Of a DNA stretch of 64,000 nucleotides, positions 1 through 9,372 are shown in pieces. The notes below the pieces were generated by a model. It saw nothing but the letters and a program-made list of their open reading frames with translations, was not told the DNA's origin and searched no databases. A program made the translations under genes and the position numbers. Source of the DNA: Paenibacillus sp. (GTDB lineage Bacteria > Bacillota > Bacilli > Paenibacillales > YIM-B00363); assembly GCF_035645195.1 (NCBI RefSeq), contig NZ_DASQNA010000016.1, positions 62,001 through 126,000 on the forward strand. Reading direction: 5' to 3'. Within the stretch, counting starts at the first letter, position 1. Every line of letters starts with the position of its first letter.

Positions 1-688
1 TGTCCGTCCACTGATCGTACACGATACGGATGTCCCCGCGGTCGATCAACGGCTGGAGGACGTGGAACACGCCCTTCTTCAGAAGGCGCGCGTTGTTGTC
101 CGTCTCCGCCCCTCCGATATAGACGTAATTCCCCCGAGGCACCAGCTTCGTAATGGCCAGCGCCTGCAGCTCCCCGACCCGCTCATTGTCGAAGGAAACA
201 TACATATCGACGCTCGCATTCCGCACCAGCCGGTCGTATGCGAGCACCTTGATGCCGGCCGAGTGCGCTTTCTCCACGATCGTTGCCATCGCCTCGGCGT
301 TATGCGGCACGACGACGAGCAAATCGATCCCTCGGCTGATCAGCGTTTCGGCTTGCGCGATTTGCAGCGCGTCGTCCCCGTTCGCCGCCATAATGTCCAC
401 TTGCGCGCCTAACGACTCCGCCGCCGCTTTGAACAGCTCCCGATCCTTCAGCCACCGCTCCTCCAGCAGCGTATCCATCGAAAACCCGATTTTCACCTTG
501 CCCGCGCGGGCCTGTTCGCCGCCCGGCGCCGTTGCCCCCTCCTCCGAGGGAGCGGAGGCGGCGGGTTCGGGCTGCCGTTCGGCGCCGCCGCCATCTTCGC
601 ATGCCGACACGACCGCGACCGTCCCGAACGCCAACAATAACAAGCTTCCGTAAAGCATCATCCTGCCCCGAGACCGAAGCCGTCTCAT
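1..688 (-). CDS. xylF: D-xylose ABC transporter substrate-binding lipoprotein XylF (3' end beyond left edge)
   Basis: Extracellular binding protein of a xylose-type ABC importer. The minus-strand frame is open from an ATG at 688 to the left edge, so the C-terminus lies outside the window. A basic start, a hydrophobic segment and a lipobox ending VVSAC (about residue 30) indicate a lipoprotein. The body begins KIGFSMDTLLEERWLKDR and continues with stretches such as VLAYDRLVRN and VSFDNERVGELQA, which follow E. coli XylF closely as I know it. A G-rich ribosome binding site sits just upstream. It lies 52 bases after the YesN-type regulator on the same strand with no terminator between, so it is probably regulated by, and may be cotranscribed with, the sensor genes. 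The usual ATPase and permease (xylG, xylH) would lie to the left. Confidence 0.88.
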   Translation of the reverse strand, partial: MRRLRSRGRMMLYGSLLLLAFGTVAVVSACEDGGGAERQPEPAASAPSEEGATAPGGEQARAGKVKIGFSMDTLLEERWLKDRELFKAAAESLGAQVDIMAANGDDALQIAQAETLISRGIDLLVVVPHNAEAMATIVEKAHSAGIKVLAYDRLVRNASVDMYVSFDNERVGELQALAITKLVPRGNYVYIGGAETDNNARLLKKGVFHVLQPLIDRGDIRIVYDQWTD

Positions 689-740
689 CGTTTACCCCCC
701 CTTTCCGCACTGCGCCAACTCTAACCCTAGCCTGATTCCG

Positions 741-2309
741 CTATACCGATTCTTTCCTTCCTTGCAAAAGCGCTTTCCGATATTCCGTCGGCGACAGCTC
801 GCACATCTTCTTGAACACTTTGCTGAAATAGTTCGGGTCGTGGTATCCGACTTCGAACGTGATTTCCTTCAAGCTTTTCTCCGGATCGGCCATCAGCCGC
901 TTCGCCTTTTCGATGCGGCATTCCGTCAAAAAATCGATATAGTTGATGCCGAGCTGCTCTTTGAACATTTTACTGATGTAAAAAGGACTCAGCCCCACCC
1001 GCTTGCCGATCGCCTCCAACGAAATATCCTCGTGCGAGTGCTCCTCGATAAACTGCTTAATCCGTTGAATCGTATCCGGCTCGAGCCGGCTGTAATGTTC
1101 CGCGTACGCCTCCCGCAGCCGATCCACGATCAGACCCGTTTCGGCCCGCAGCTGCCGGTAATCCTGCGCTTGGAACGAGTACACCGGCGCTTCCGCGTCG
1201 ACGCCCATGTCGTTCAGCATCCGGGACGCGACCCATAGCAGCTCCAGCATGCGCTGCTGCGCCAACACTAAATTCGCGCCTTCCCGCTCATACCGTTCGA
1301 TGACGTCCATCACGTTCGCTCTCACCGAATCCCATTGGCCGAGACGGACGTCGTCGAGCAGCTGTTTTTCCCGCTGTTTGCCCGCAGCCGATGCGGCCGC
1401 GGTCGCGCTCGCCGCGTTCCGGGTCGGGACGTCCTCGTAAAATCGGTATTTGACAGCCGTCGTCGTATCCATCGAAGCGGCGAGCGACTCTTGGTACGAC
1501 TGCCGAATTTGCTGCAGCGAAGCGCACACCCCGCCGATGCCGACGAACCAGCCGGCCCCGCGTACCGCGCCTGCCGCGGACAAAATGTCCTGCGCGAGCG
1601 AAACCGCCTGCGAACGGAACGACCGGTTCGGCTCGCGAAAGACGATGATCGGAATATGACGGCCGTACATCGCGCCGACCCAGCCGCAGCCCGCCTGCCG
1701 CACCTTCTCCTTCACCGCGGAATACAGCGACTCCGAGCCCGGCGGCAGCGTTACGTTCATGACGAACATTTCGTTCGCCGTCCGCGTATCCAGCAGCCCG
1801 ACCAACTCCTCCAGATGCACCTCGTGGACGTGGTCGAACAGCAGCTGCGTCACGACGTCGGTTTCGACGAGCGGCATCGCCTTCTTCAGCGCGGCCTGCT
1901 GCAGCAGGGCGATCTCTTGCGTTTTGCGTTCCTCTTCGATTTGCTTGAGCACCTTGCCTACGGTCTCTACGATTTCGCGCGCTTTGCTCGGCTTCAGCAG
2001 ATAGTCTTTCACGCCGAGCTTAATCGCTTGCCGCGCATATTCGAACGTGTCGAACGCGGTCACCATAATATAGCGAATGTCGGGATGATCCGCGGCGATC
2101 CGCTCGACGGTTTCGAGACCGTTCATCCCGGGCATCTTAATATCCATTAAAATGACATCCGGCCGAAACGACCCAACCCGTTCCAGAGCCGTTTTCCCGT
2201 TCGGCGCCTCTTCGATCTCCAGATCGGGAAACCCTTTCCTTAAGATCGCATGCAGCCCTTCCCGTTCGATCCGCTCGTCATCCACGATCAGGACTTTGAA
2301 CATACGCAT
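741..2309 (-). CDS. YesN-type response regulator (REC plus AraC DNA-binding domain)
   Basis: Cytoplasmic DNA-binding response regulator, 522 residues. Residues 1-125 form a receiver domain: the acidic pocket is in VLIVDDER, the phosphoacceptor aspartate is in DVILMDIKMPG and the conserved lysine is in YLLKPSK. A long middle region resembles the GGDEF-like linker of YesN proteins. The last 100 residues are an AraC helix-turn-helix pair (ISLEAIGKRVGLSPFYISKM, then ITFEVGYHDPNYFSKVFKK). The start has an AAGGGG ribosome binding site and overlaps the kinase stop by 32 bases, which suggests translational coupling. Partner of the kinase at 2278 and likely activator of the xylF transport genes downstream, by analogy with the XylFII-LytS-YesN system of Clostridium. 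Confidence 0.9.
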   Translation of the reverse strand: MRMFKVLIVDDERIEREGLHAILRKGFPDLEIEEAPNGKTALERVGSFRPDVILMDIKMPGMNGLETVERIAADHPDIRYIMVTAFDTFEYARQAIKLGVKDYLLKPSKAREIVETVGKVLKQIEEERKTQEIALLQQAALKKAMPLVETDVVTQLLFDHVHEVHLEELVGLLDTRTANEMFVMNVTLPPGSESLYSAVKEKVRQAGCGWVGAMYGRHIPIIVFREPNRSFRSQAVSLAQDILSAAGAVRGAGWFVGIGGVCASLQQIRQSYQESLAASMDTTTAVKYRFYEDVPTRNAASATAAASAAGKQREKQLLDDVRLGQWDSVRANVMDVIERYEREGANLVLAQQRMLELLWVASRMLNDMGVDAEAPVYSFQAQDYRQLRAETGLIVDRLREAYAEHYSRLEPDTIQRIKQFIEEHSHEDISLEAIGKRVGLSPFYISKMFKEQLGINYIDFLTECRIEKAKRLMADPEKSLKEITFEVGYHDPNYFSKVFKKMCELSPTEYRKALLQGRKESV

Positions 2310-3744
2310 CGTTTCCCCTTATCTTCGGTAATTTCAAGATGATTTTCGTTCCCGCGCCGCCGCTCTCGATATCCAGCACGTCCGGGACGCCGTAAAACAG
2401 CCGCAACCGCTTCACCACGTTGCTGAAACCGATGCCGGTCGAGTGGCTTTCCGTCTCGACCGCATCGCCGCCTTCCAAAATGCTGCGAATCGTCGACGCC
2501 GCGATGCCCGGTCCGTCGTCCTCGATTTCGACCGTCACCCGATCCTCGCCGTCGAGAACCCGGAACCATATGACGCCGCCCTCCTCCCGAGGCTCGACGG
2601 AATGAATGACCGCGTTCTCCACGATCGGCTGCAGCGTCAATCCCGGAATTTGCACGTGCAAGCACGAGTCGTCGATGTCGGTGTAAAATTGCAGCCGCTC
2701 CGAAAACCGGGCTTTTTGAATCTCGATATACTGGTTCAGCACCCTCACTTCGTCGTACAGCGTCACCGAACGGTCCAACCGCTTCAAGTTGTACCGGAGA
2801 AGGCCCGCAACGTTCACGAGCAAATCGCTCGTTTCCTCCGACCCTTCCAAATACGCCTTCTTCGAAATCGTGTCGAGCGTGTTGAACAAGAAGTGCGGAT
2901 TGATCTGGCTCTGCAAGCTGCGCAGTTGGCTTTCCTGGAGCAGCAGTTTGCTTTGTTGAAGCTCCTTTTCGAGCTGGGCCTTCTCCTGAATTTCGACGAT
3001 TAGGTTATTGATGTTAATCCGCATGCGGTCGAACATTTTGGCGAGGAACGAAATTTCGTCGTTCGATCCCACCTCGATTTTCAAATCGAACCGGCCGCGA
3101 GACAGCTCTTTGGCCGCCTGAATCAGCGTGAGCACCGGTTTCGTAATACTGAGGGAAAACCAATACGTGAACACCGCCAGCGAGAACGTAATCAGCAGCA
3201 GCAGCCACACGCCAAGCCTCTTGAGCGCCTCCGACTGCTCGATGATGCCTCGGTAAAACCGGTCGTACGTTTTGAGTTCTTTGTCGATCAGCGTGAGCGT
3301 CATTTCCGAAATGTACATGGAAATGCGCGTCGCCTCCGCGAACGCCCGGGTCGAAGCTTCGTCGTCCTTCTCCTCCTGAAACAGGAGCGAACGGTCCGTC
3401 GCCTCGACGAGGCTGTCGATTAGATGAATATAATTGCTCAGCTCGAAATCGTTATCGGCGTTCCGAAGGCTGTACACACTGTACTTCAACTGACGAATCG
3501 CATCCTTGCTCGCCTGCAGCTGCTCCAAGTGACCCGGCGTCGGCGAAAGCAAATAGTTGTTCAACGACGTCACGACGCGCTGACTGGCGATCGTCACTTC
3601 GTTCATCTGCAAATATCGCTGCAGAATGTCATTGTACTGGTCCTGGGTTTTCTGGTTATAGTACGTCAGCGCGATCCAAATGGCCGCCATGATGCTGAGA
3701 ACGACGGAGGCGAGAACCCAAATTTTCTTCTGGATGCTGGTCAT
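2278..3744 (-). CDS. LytS/YesM-type sensor histidine kinase
   Basis: Membrane sensor kinase of the his_kinase type. An N-terminal membrane segment (about residues 6-27), an extracellular region of about 150 residues, a second membrane segment (about 175-195), a HAMP domain, then the signature SQINPHFLFNTLDTI with the phosphorylated histidine, and an HATPase domain with EIEDDGPGIAA. I place the start at the ATG at 3744. It has a GAAGGA ribosome binding site and its ATGA overlaps the stop of the upstream binding-protein gene. An earlier in-frame start would only add a hydrophilic tail. It is expected to read the state of the neighbouring sugar-binding protein and phosphorylate the YesN-type regulator. 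Confidence 0.9.
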   Translation of the reverse strand: MTSIQKKIWVLASVVLSIMAAIWIALTYYNQKTQDQYNDILQRYLQMNEVTIASQRVVTSLNNYLLSPTPGHLEQLQASKDAIRQLKYSVYSLRNADNDFELSNYIHLIDSLVEATDRSLLFQEEKDDEASTRAFAEATRISMYISEMTLTLIDKELKTYDRFYRGIIEQSEALKRLGVWLLLLITFSLAVFTYWFSLSITKPVLTLIQAAKELSRGRFDLKIEVGSNDEISFLAKMFDRMRININNLIVEIQEKAQLEKELQQSKLLLQESQLRSLQSQINPHFLFNTLDTISKKAYLEGSEETSDLLVNVAGLLRYNLKRLDRSVTLYDEVRVLNQYIEIQKARFSERLQFYTDIDDSCLHVQIPGLTLQPIVENAVIHSVEPREEGGVIWFRVLDGEDRVTVEIEDDGPGIAASTIRSILEGGDAVETESHSTGIGFSNVVKRLRLFYGVPDVLDIESGGAGTKIILKLPKIRGNDAYVQSPDRG

Positions 3745-4718
3745 GGCGCGTCCTTCGCTTTCAACATCCGAATGTCGGTGAAATAACCTTCCGTCTTCAG
3801 CGGTACCGCCTCGCCTTTCAACCACTGCACCATCAGTCTTACGCTCGTGCGCCCCATCGTCTCGGGCGACTGCTCGATCATGCCGTCGAGCGTCCCTTCC
3901 TCCAGCAGCGTCAGCGATTCCGGGCTGTCGTCGAACGAATAAATATGGTACGGCTCGATTTGGGAGCGCTTCCCGATTTCCTGAATCATCGCCGAGGCGA
4001 TGTTCGCATTAAGCGCGATGAAGGCGTCTGCATCGGGGTGACGGTTCAAGACGTCTCGCGTCGCCGCGATGACCCGCTCGCGCGTATCCGATGTTTCCGT
4101 ATACACCGTCTCGATGTTCGGATATTCCCTCAGCGCATCCTGGATCCCGTCCAAACGCTGCTTCTGGTAATGCTGCTGCCGGCTGCCGCCGAGCAGGATC
4201 ACCTTGCCCTTCGGCCCCATGTCCGCCGCCAGCTCCTCCCCCACCAAACGACCCGCCGAAAAGTGATCGGACCCGACGTACGTGCGGCGCAGGCTGTCCT
4301 GCATCGGCACGTCGTTCGCGACCGTTATGATCGGAATGCCGTACAACCCGGCTTGAATTTTCGTCAGCTCCTTGAACTCGTCGGTATCGAGTCCCTGCAC
4401 GATAATGCCGTCGACTTTCGACGCGATAGCGATTTCAATTTTCTTCAGGAAATCGTCTTCGTTCTTGCCGTAGCTCCCCCATACCTGAAGACTGGCTCCG
4501 TCCCGCATCGCTTGCTCGAGCGCGCCGGCGCCGACTTGGTCCCAGAACGGCGTCTCCAGCTCTTGGGTAATCAGCACGAGGCGGTACCGAGCCTGCTGCT
4601 CGTCCAAGGCGCGCGGCATCGGCCACCCGGACCGGAACGCTTCGCCCGCCGATACGAATGTAAAGTAGCATAGGACCCCTGCGATCAGTCCTAGCACGAT
4701 TATGGCCGTCCTGCGCAT
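3741..4718 (-). CDS. Membrane-anchored periplasmic-type sugar-binding sensor (XylFII/YtfQ-like)
   Basis: 325-residue type I periplasmic binding protein fold. The N-terminus (residues 3-25) is an uncleaved-looking membrane anchor without a lipobox cysteine. The core has features of the ribose/xylose binding family: ETPFWDQVGAGALEQA, DGIIVQGLDTDEF, PIITVANDVPMQ and YVGSDHFSAGRLV. It is the first gene of a three-gene signalling operon and overlaps the kinase start by four bases. In Clostridium beijerinckii a membrane-associated binding protein, XylFII, captures D-xylose and presents it to LytS. The same gene order here, with xylF following, suggests the same role. The ligand is inferred, not seen. 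Confidence 0.85.
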   Translation of the reverse strand: MRRTAIIVLGLIAGVLCYFTFVSAGEAFRSGWPMPRALDEQQARYRLVLITQELETPFWDQVGAGALEQAMRDGASLQVWGSYGKNEDDFLKKIEIAIASKVDGIIVQGLDTDEFKELTKIQAGLYGIPIITVANDVPMQDSLRRTYVGSDHFSAGRLVGEELAADMGPKGKVILLGGSRQQHYQKQRLDGIQDALREYPNIETVYTETSDTRERVIAATRDVLNRHPDADAFIALNANIASAMIQEIGKRSQIEPYHIYSFDDSPESLTLLEEGTLDGMIEQSPETMGRTSVRLMVQWLKGEAVPLKTEGYFTDIRMLKAKDAP

Positions 4719-4738
4719 CGCAACGACCCCCTTATCTC

Positions 4739-4780
4739 ATGGAACTAGTTCCATCATATCATCTTCGTCCGATTGTTCAA
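4739..4780 (-). promoter_or_regulatory. Promoter of the sugar-sensing operon with 16-bp palindrome
   Basis: Minus-strand -35 TTGAAC (4775-4780), 16-base spacer and -10 TATGAT (4753-4758) lie 35 bases before the binding-protein start. A perfect 16-base palindrome, ATGGAACTAGTTCCAT at 4739-4754, overlaps the end of the -10 element and the expected transcription start. Its position is that of a repressor operator. The protein that binds it is unknown. Confidence 0.6.
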
Positions 4781-4835
4781 TCGAGTTCCCTTCCGCCGGA
4801 TATGCAAAAATGATTCCAAGCTTGGGCCGCAACGC

Positions 4836-4879
4836 CAAAAAGCCTGCAGCTTCGTCCACGGAGGACAAAGACTGCAGGC
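4836..4879 (-). terminator. Intrinsic terminator after the oxidoreductase gene
   Basis: Arms GCCTGCAG and CTGCAGGC (4872-4879 and 4842-4849) are followed on the minus strand by a T run. It closes the isomerase-oxidoreductase operon. Confidence 0.75.
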
Positions 4880-4905
4880 CGCCTAACGAACTGGCGCTGA
4901 GCGGA

Positions 4906-5928
4906 TTATTGCAAGGAGATCGTTCGACCCGTCGCTTGCGATTCGAACGCGGCGAGGATTACCTTCAGCGAACGAAGCCCTTCTTCGCCGGAAATGCTCG
5001 GCGGCGTCTGCGTGACGATGGAGGTAACGAACGCGTCGATGACGCCGCTGCTCGTTTGGCGCGTGTTCGTCGCGATCGCGCCGACTTGGTAGCGCTCGAC
5101 GGAACCGTCGCGCAGCTCGACGATCACTTGATCTTCCGGATGCGTGCCGATCTTCATGACGCCGTTCTCGCACCACAGCACGGTGCTGTTGTCCTCGCCG
5201 CGGTAGTACGTCCAGCTCGCCACCAGCGTGCCGATCGTGCCGCTGCTCATCCGCAGCACGCACGTCGCGTTATCGTCGACTTCCGTGCCTTCTTTGTGCA
5301 GCGTGCCGATGAACGCCGCCACTTCGGACACTTCGTCGCCCAACAAATAGCGGATCAGGTCCGACTTATGGACGCCGAGGTCGCCCATCGCGCCCATAAT
5401 CGCTTCTTCCTTGCGGAAGAACCAGCTGACGCGTCCGTCGACGCTCCAGCCTTCCGGTCCCGGGTGGCCGAACGACGTGCGGAACGTCAGCACTTTCCCG
5501 AGGCGCCCCGTGTCCAGTATTTCCTTCGCCTTCACGTGCGGCGGCATGAGCCGTTGGTTGTGTCCGACCATCAGGTACACGTTGTTTTTCTTCGCCGCTT
5601 CGATCATGGCGAGGCCTTCTTCTTCCGTCGCGGCCATCGGCTTCTCGACGAGGACGTGCGCGCCCGCGTTCGCCGCGGCGATCGACACCTCCGCGTGCAG
5701 CGCGTTCGGCGTGCAGACGCTGACCGCGTCGACTTTCTCTTCCTTCAGCAGCGTTTGGTAGTCGGCATACGCCTTCCCGCCGTGTTCGGCCGCGAACTTC
5801 TCCGCCCGTTCCAGCACGGGATCGCAGAACGCGACGATTTCAACGTTCGGATTGGCGGCGTATTCGGGGATATGGCGATATTTCGCGATCGACCCGCAGC
5901 CGATGACGGCGACTTTGATTTTGCTCAT
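4906..5928 (-). CDS. Gfo/Idh/MocA family NAD(P)-dependent oxidoreductase
   Basis: Cytoplasmic sugar or inositol dehydrogenase-type enzyme, about 340 residues, the usual family length. The N-terminus is a Rossmann fold (KVAVIGCGSIAKYRHIPEY). The family signature is VEKPMA, holding the conserved EKP lysine near residue 94, with C-terminal domain motifs such as GDLGVHKSDLIRYLLG. I chose the ATG at 5928, which is 11 bases after AAGAGGAG. A GTG four codons earlier would overlap the ribosome binding site. It lies 36 bases behind a sugar isomerase-type gene and is probably cotranscribed. Such pairs act on inositol-like or keto-sugar substrates, but the substrate cannot be read from the sequence. Confidence 0.9.
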   Translation of the reverse strand: MSKIKVAVIGCGSIAKYRHIPEYAANPNVEIVAFCDPVLERAEKFAAEHGGKAYADYQTLLKEEKVDAVSVCTPNALHAEVSIAAANAGAHVLVEKPMAATEEEGLAMIEAAKKNNVYLMVGHNQRLMPPHVKAKEILDTGRLGKVLTFRTSFGHPGPEGWSVDGRVSWFFRKEEAIMGAMGDLGVHKSDLIRYLLGDEVSEVAAFIGTLHKEGTEVDDNATCVLRMSSGTIGTLVASWTYYRGEDNSTVLWCENGVMKIGTHPEDQVIVELRDGSVERYQVGAIATNTRQTSSGVIDAFVTSIVTQTPPSISGEEGLRSLKVILAAFESQATGRTISLQ

Positions 5929-5964
5929 GGATAAGGTCACTCCTCTTGAAAAATATATAATAGT

Positions 5965-6795
5965 TTATACGAGCGATAAATAGTTTTGCTTGACCCAGTT
6001 CATGCTGTTTTCCACGCTTTGGAGCGGCGGGTTTTGATGGCTGAAGTCTTGCTCCACGACGAGCCATTCCACGCCGGCGTCGGACGCCGCCGCAATGACC
6101 TCCTTCAGCGGAACCTCGCCCAGCCCGAGCTCCAGCGTGACCATCCGAAGGTTCAAATTGACGCCGATCTGCTGCTCGATTTTCTCGTTGAACGCTCGAA
6201 TCGCATCCTCGTCCCGGTTGAAGTCCTTCAGGTGCAGCAGCGGCAGCCGCCCGGCGTACTTCTCGATGTAAGCCAGCGGATCGACCCCGGCGTACTTGAC
6301 CCAGCATACGTCCATCTCCACCTGCACGGCTTCCGGCGACGTGCCGGAGTAAATGGCGTCGAAGACGTATTCTTCGCCGATGTTCATTTCAAATTCGAAT
6401 GCGTGGTTATGATAAGCGAACGTAAGCCCCTGTTTTTTCACCTCGGCGCCGACTTCCGAGAAGAAAGCGATGATTTGCTTCCAATCCTCCGGCGTGCGGC
6501 GTTCGTCGTCGGCGACGTACGGGCAAATCAAATAGCGGCCGCCGATCGTTTTCAAATAATTGATTTCGCCTTGCAGGTCCTCGCGCAGCCGCTGCAAGCT
6601 CACGTGGCTGCCGATCGCTTGAAGCCCCGTTTCGCGGAGCAGTTCCTTCATGCTGTCGGCCGACAAGCCGCCGTACCCGGCGAATTCCACGCCCTCATAT
6701 CCGAGCGCAGCCACCTTGCGCAGCGTTCCTGGAAAATCAGCCTTCGTTTCATCGCGTAACGTGTACAATTGCAAGCCTATGCCCATTCTTCTCAT
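5965..6795 (-). CDS. Sugar phosphate isomerase/epimerase (IolE/xylose isomerase-like TIM barrel)
   Basis: AP endonuclease 2-type TIM barrel, about 276 residues. Metal-binding and fold motifs are visible: GIGLQLYTLRDE at the start, FAYHNHAFEFE in the middle, VEMDVCWVKYAGVDP, LLHLKDF and EQDFSH near the end. The start is the ATG at 6795, eight bases after AGGAG. An earlier GTG would sit inside the ribosome binding site. First gene of a two-gene operon with the Gfo/Idh/MocA oxidoreductase, a common pairing in sugar and inositol catabolism. The substrate is not evident. Confidence 0.88.
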   Translation of the reverse strand: MRRMGIGLQLYTLRDETKADFPGTLRKVAALGYEGVEFAGYGGLSADSMKELLRETGLQAIGSHVSLQRLREDLQGEINYLKTIGGRYLICPYVADDERRTPEDWKQIIAFFSEVGAEVKKQGLTFAYHNHAFEFEMNIGEEYVFDAIYSGTSPEAVQVEMDVCWVKYAGVDPLAYIEKYAGRLPLLHLKDFNRDEDAIRAFNEKIEQQIGVNLNLRMVTLELGLGEVPLKEVIAAASDAGVEWLVVEQDFSHQNPPLQSVENSMNWVKQNYLSLV

Positions 6796-6844
6796 GAGGG
6801 ACACTCCTATAACCGGATGATTGCTTATTACGACTTCATTATAA

Positions 6845-6858
6845 TGTAAACGGTTTAT
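6845..6858. promoter_or_regulatory. cre-like/LacI-family operator candidate
   Basis: TGTAAACGGTTTAT matches 12 of 14 positions of the CcpA cre consensus and lies 50 bases before the isomerase start. It could give carbon catabolite control or be a LacI-family operator. Sequence match only. Confidence 0.35.
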
Positions 6859-6932
6859 TTAGGAAATGGACGATATGCTTTGTACATGTACTATCTGGCT
6901 ATTTTTCTAGGCAACTGCCTTTCGAAAGGCGC

Positions 6933-6960
6933 AAAAAAGGGGCGGCCACCCCGCCCCTTT
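6933..6960 (-). terminator. Intrinsic terminator after selO
   Basis: A GC-rich hairpin (AAAGGGGCGG with CCGCCCCTTT) is followed on the minus strand by a T run. It lies just after the selO stop. A second small palindrome (GCCTTTCGAAAGGC) follows at 6917-6930. Confidence 0.8.
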
Positions 6961-6966
6961 CGGCCT

Positions 6967-8439
6967 TCAAGTGCCGCAGAACGTGCGATACGGCCGCTCG
7001 GAGCGCGGCGGCAGCGCGCAGTACTCCTCCTGCTCCGGCGCGTACGCATACGGCCGCGACAGCGCCGCCAGCAGCCGCTCCATCACGCCGTAATCGCCGC
7101 GCTCCGCCGCCGCCAGCGCCTCTTCCACGCGATGGTTGCGCGGGATGACGGCCGGGTTGCTGCGCCGCATCAGCTCGCGCGCTTCGGCCTCCGACTCGGC
7201 CTGCCTGCCGAGCCTCGCCTTCCAGCGCTCCTGCCATGCGGCGAACTCGGCCGCTCCCCCCATCGCCGTATCCTCGGGCTTTCCGAGCGTCAGCGCGCGG
7301 AACGTGTTCGTGTAGTCGGCCTGATATTTTTGCATCATCATCAGCAAATCCGCGACGAACGTCTCGTCCTCCGGCTCCTCGCCGAACAGCCCGAGCTTCG
7401 CGCGCATCCCGGCCGACCAATGCCGGTTGAACAGCCCGGAAAACTCGCCCAGCGCATCTTCCGCCAGCTTGACGGCTTCGTCCTCGTCCTCGTGCAGCAG
7501 CGGCAGCAGCGCTTCGGCGAAGCGGGCGAGGTTCCAAGCGGCGATGTACGGCTGATTGCCGTATGCGTAGCGGCCTTGCGTATCGATGGAGCTGAACACC
7601 GTCGCCGGGTCGAACGTATCCATGAAGGCGCACGGGCCGTAGTCGATCGTTTCGCCGCTGACGGTCATGTTGTCGGTGTTCATTACGCCGTGGATGAAGC
7701 CGACCAGCTGCCACCTCGCGACGAGGGCCGCCTGCCGCTTGATCAGCTCCCGCACGAGCGCCAGGTATCGGTTCTGCTCCGGCTCGATCTCCGGATAATG
7801 GCGGCGAATCGCATAGTCCGCCAGCGCGCGGAGATCGTCCGTCGTTCCCCATCTCGCGGCGTATTGGAACGTGCCCACGCGCAGGTGGCTCGAAGCCACG
7901 CGCGCCAGCACGGCGCCGGGCAGCGCCGTCTCGCGGTACACCGACTCGCCCGTCGACGCCACCGCCAAACTTCGCGTCGTCGGGATGCCGAGCGCATGCA
8001 TCGCCTCGCTGACGATGTACTCCCGCAGCATCGGACCGAGCGCCGCCCGGCCGTCCCCGCCGCGGGAATACGGCGTCCGGCCCGAACCCTTCAATTGAAT
8101 GTCCACCCGGTTCCCTGCCGGCGTGATCTGCTCGCCGAGCAGCAGCGCCCGGCCGTCCCCCAGCATCGTGAAATGCCCGAACTGGTGGCCCGCGTACGCC
8201 TGCGCCAGCGGTTCGGCGCCCTCGGGAACGCGGTTCCCCGCGAATACTTCCGCGCCTTCTCCCGCCCGCAGCGCCTCCGCGTCGAGCCCCAGTTCGGCGG
8301 CCAGCGGTTCGTTCAGCGCGACGAGCTTCGGCGACGGCGCGGGCGACGGCCCCTGCTTCGTGTAAAACACCTCCGGAAGCCTAGCGTAACTGTTATCGAA
8401 ATTCCACCCGACGGGCGATTGTTCGGTATGTTCTGCCAT
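6967..8439 (-). CDS. selO: Protein adenylyltransferase SelO (YdiU/UPF0061)
   Basis: Pseudokinase-fold enzyme that transfers AMP from ATP to protein hydroxyl side chains in redox homeostasis, about 490 residues, the normal length. Family motifs are [59 protein letters not shown] and [10 protein letters not shown], and the protein ends in PYRTFCGT. The start is the ATG at 8439, preceded by AAGGAG at good spacing. An ATG 51 bases upstream lacks such a site. It stands alone between two terminators and appears monocistronic. Confidence 0.95.
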   Translation of the reverse strand: MAEHTEQSPVGWNFDNSYARLPEVFYTKQGPSPAPSPKLVALNEPLAAELGLDAEALRAGEGAEVFAGNRVPEGAEPLAQAYAGHQFGHFTMLGDGRALLLGEQITPAGNRVDIQLKGSGRTPYSRGGDGRAALGPMLREYIVSEAMHALGIPTTRSLAVASTGESVYRETALPGAVLARVASSHLRVGTFQYAARWGTTDDLRALADYAIRRHYPEIEPEQNRYLALVRELIKRQAALVARWQLVGFIHGVMNTDNMTVSGETIDYGPCAFMDTFDPATVFSSIDTQGRYAYGNQPYIAAWNLARFAEALLPLLHEDEDEAVKLAEDALGEFSGLFNRHWSAGMRAKLGLFGEEPEDETFVADLLMMMQKYQADYTNTFRALTLGKPEDTAMGGAAEFAAWQERWKARLGRQAESEAEARELMRRSNPAVIPRNHRVEEALAAAERGDYGVMERLLAALSRPYAYAPEQEEYCALPPRSERPYRTFCGT

Positions 8440-8572
8440 GCGGAGCTCCTTTTCCATCCCATAGATTCGAATGTAGTGTTTTCCGTTGCGCGAATTATCA
8501 ATCATAAGATATTTCGATACGTCCGCGCTCTAGTCCTTTATCTTACCCTAACCGGAAGCCGGGGTTCCGCGC

Positions 8573-8604
8573 AAAAAAGTCCCGATCCGCTCCGGACCGG
8601 GACT
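8573..8604 (-). terminator. Intrinsic terminator of the amino-acid ABC operon
   Basis: Arms AGTCCCG and CGGGACT are followed by six T residues on the minus strand, eight bases after the ATPase gene stop. Confidence 0.85.
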
Positions 8605-8612
8605 TCCCTTAT

Positions 8613-9350
8613 TTATAATTTCAACGTCCGCTTCAAAAACTCCCTCGTGCGCTCTTCCTTCGGGCTCCCGAAAATTTGCTCCGGCGGCCCTTCCTCCGCG
8701 ATGACGCCCTTGTCCATAAACACGACGCGGTCCGACACTTCCCTCGCGAATTCCATCTCATGCGTCACGATCAGCATCGTAAGGCCCGATTCGGAGAGCT
8801 CCTTCATGACCTTCAGTACCTCTCCGACCATCTCCGGATCAAGCGCCGAGGTCGGCTCATCGAACAGCAGGACGTCCGGCTCCATGGCGAGCGCCCGCGC
8901 GATGGCGACGCGCTGCTTCTGCCCGCCCGACAGCTGCTTCGGCTTCGCGTGCAAATACCGTTCCATGCCGACGACCCCGAGGAACCGCTTCGCGATTTGC
9001 TCCGCCTCCGCTCTCGACCGCTTCAGCACTTTCATTTGGCCGACGACGCAATTGCCGAGCACGTCGTGGTTGTCGAACAAGTTGAACTGCTGAAACACCA
9101 TGCCCAGCTTCCGGCGGTAAGCGGCGATATCGTGCCGGCCTTCGAGAATATTTTCGCCGTTGAACACGATGCGGCCGCCGCTCGGCGTCTCCAACAAGTT
9201 GATACAGCGAAGCAGCGTCGACTTGCCGGAGCCCGAGGAACCGATGATCGAGACGACCTCGCCTTTGCGAACCGAAAAATCGATATCCTTGAGCACCTCG
9301 TGGGTACCGAACGTTTTGCTTAAATGTTGAATTTGTATGATGTCCCTCAT
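8613..9350 (-). CDS. Polar amino-acid ABC transporter ATP-binding protein (likely lysine)
   Basis: 245-residue GlnQ/HisP-type ATPase that powers amino-acid import at the membrane. Walker A is [11 protein letters not shown], the Q loop is in [11 protein letters not shown], the signature is [16 protein letters not shown], Walker B is [14 protein letters not shown] and the switch histidine is in IVTHEM. It has a strong GGAGGAG site. It is the last gene of a three-gene operon (binding protein, permease, ATPase) behind a lysine riboswitch, so lysine is the likely substrate. The sequence alone only indicates a polar amino acid. Confidence 0.93.
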   Translation of the reverse strand: MRDIIQIQHLSKTFGTHEVLKDIDFSVRKGEVVSIIGSSGSGKSTLLRCINLLETPSGGRIVFNGENILEGRHDIAAYRRKLGMVFQQFNLFDNHDVLGNCVVGQMKVLKRSRAEAEQIAKRFLGVVGMERYLHAKPKQLSGGQKQRVAIARALAMEPDVLLFDEPTSALDPEMVGEVLKVMKELSESGLTMLIVTHEMEFAREVSDRVVFMDKGVIAEEGPPEQIFGSPKEERTREFLKRTLKL

Positions 9351-9372
9351 GCGCTTCTCCTCCTTCCTCGGG

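Noticed and set aside
4702-5934. 410-codon plus-strand open frame
   Set aside because: Antisense to the Gfo/Idh/MocA gene and crossing its terminator.
6880-9093. 737-codon plus-strand open frame
   Set aside because: It is antisense to selO and the ABC ATPase, both of which have full family motifs. It arises from GC-rich codon bias and has no ribosome binding site or family features.
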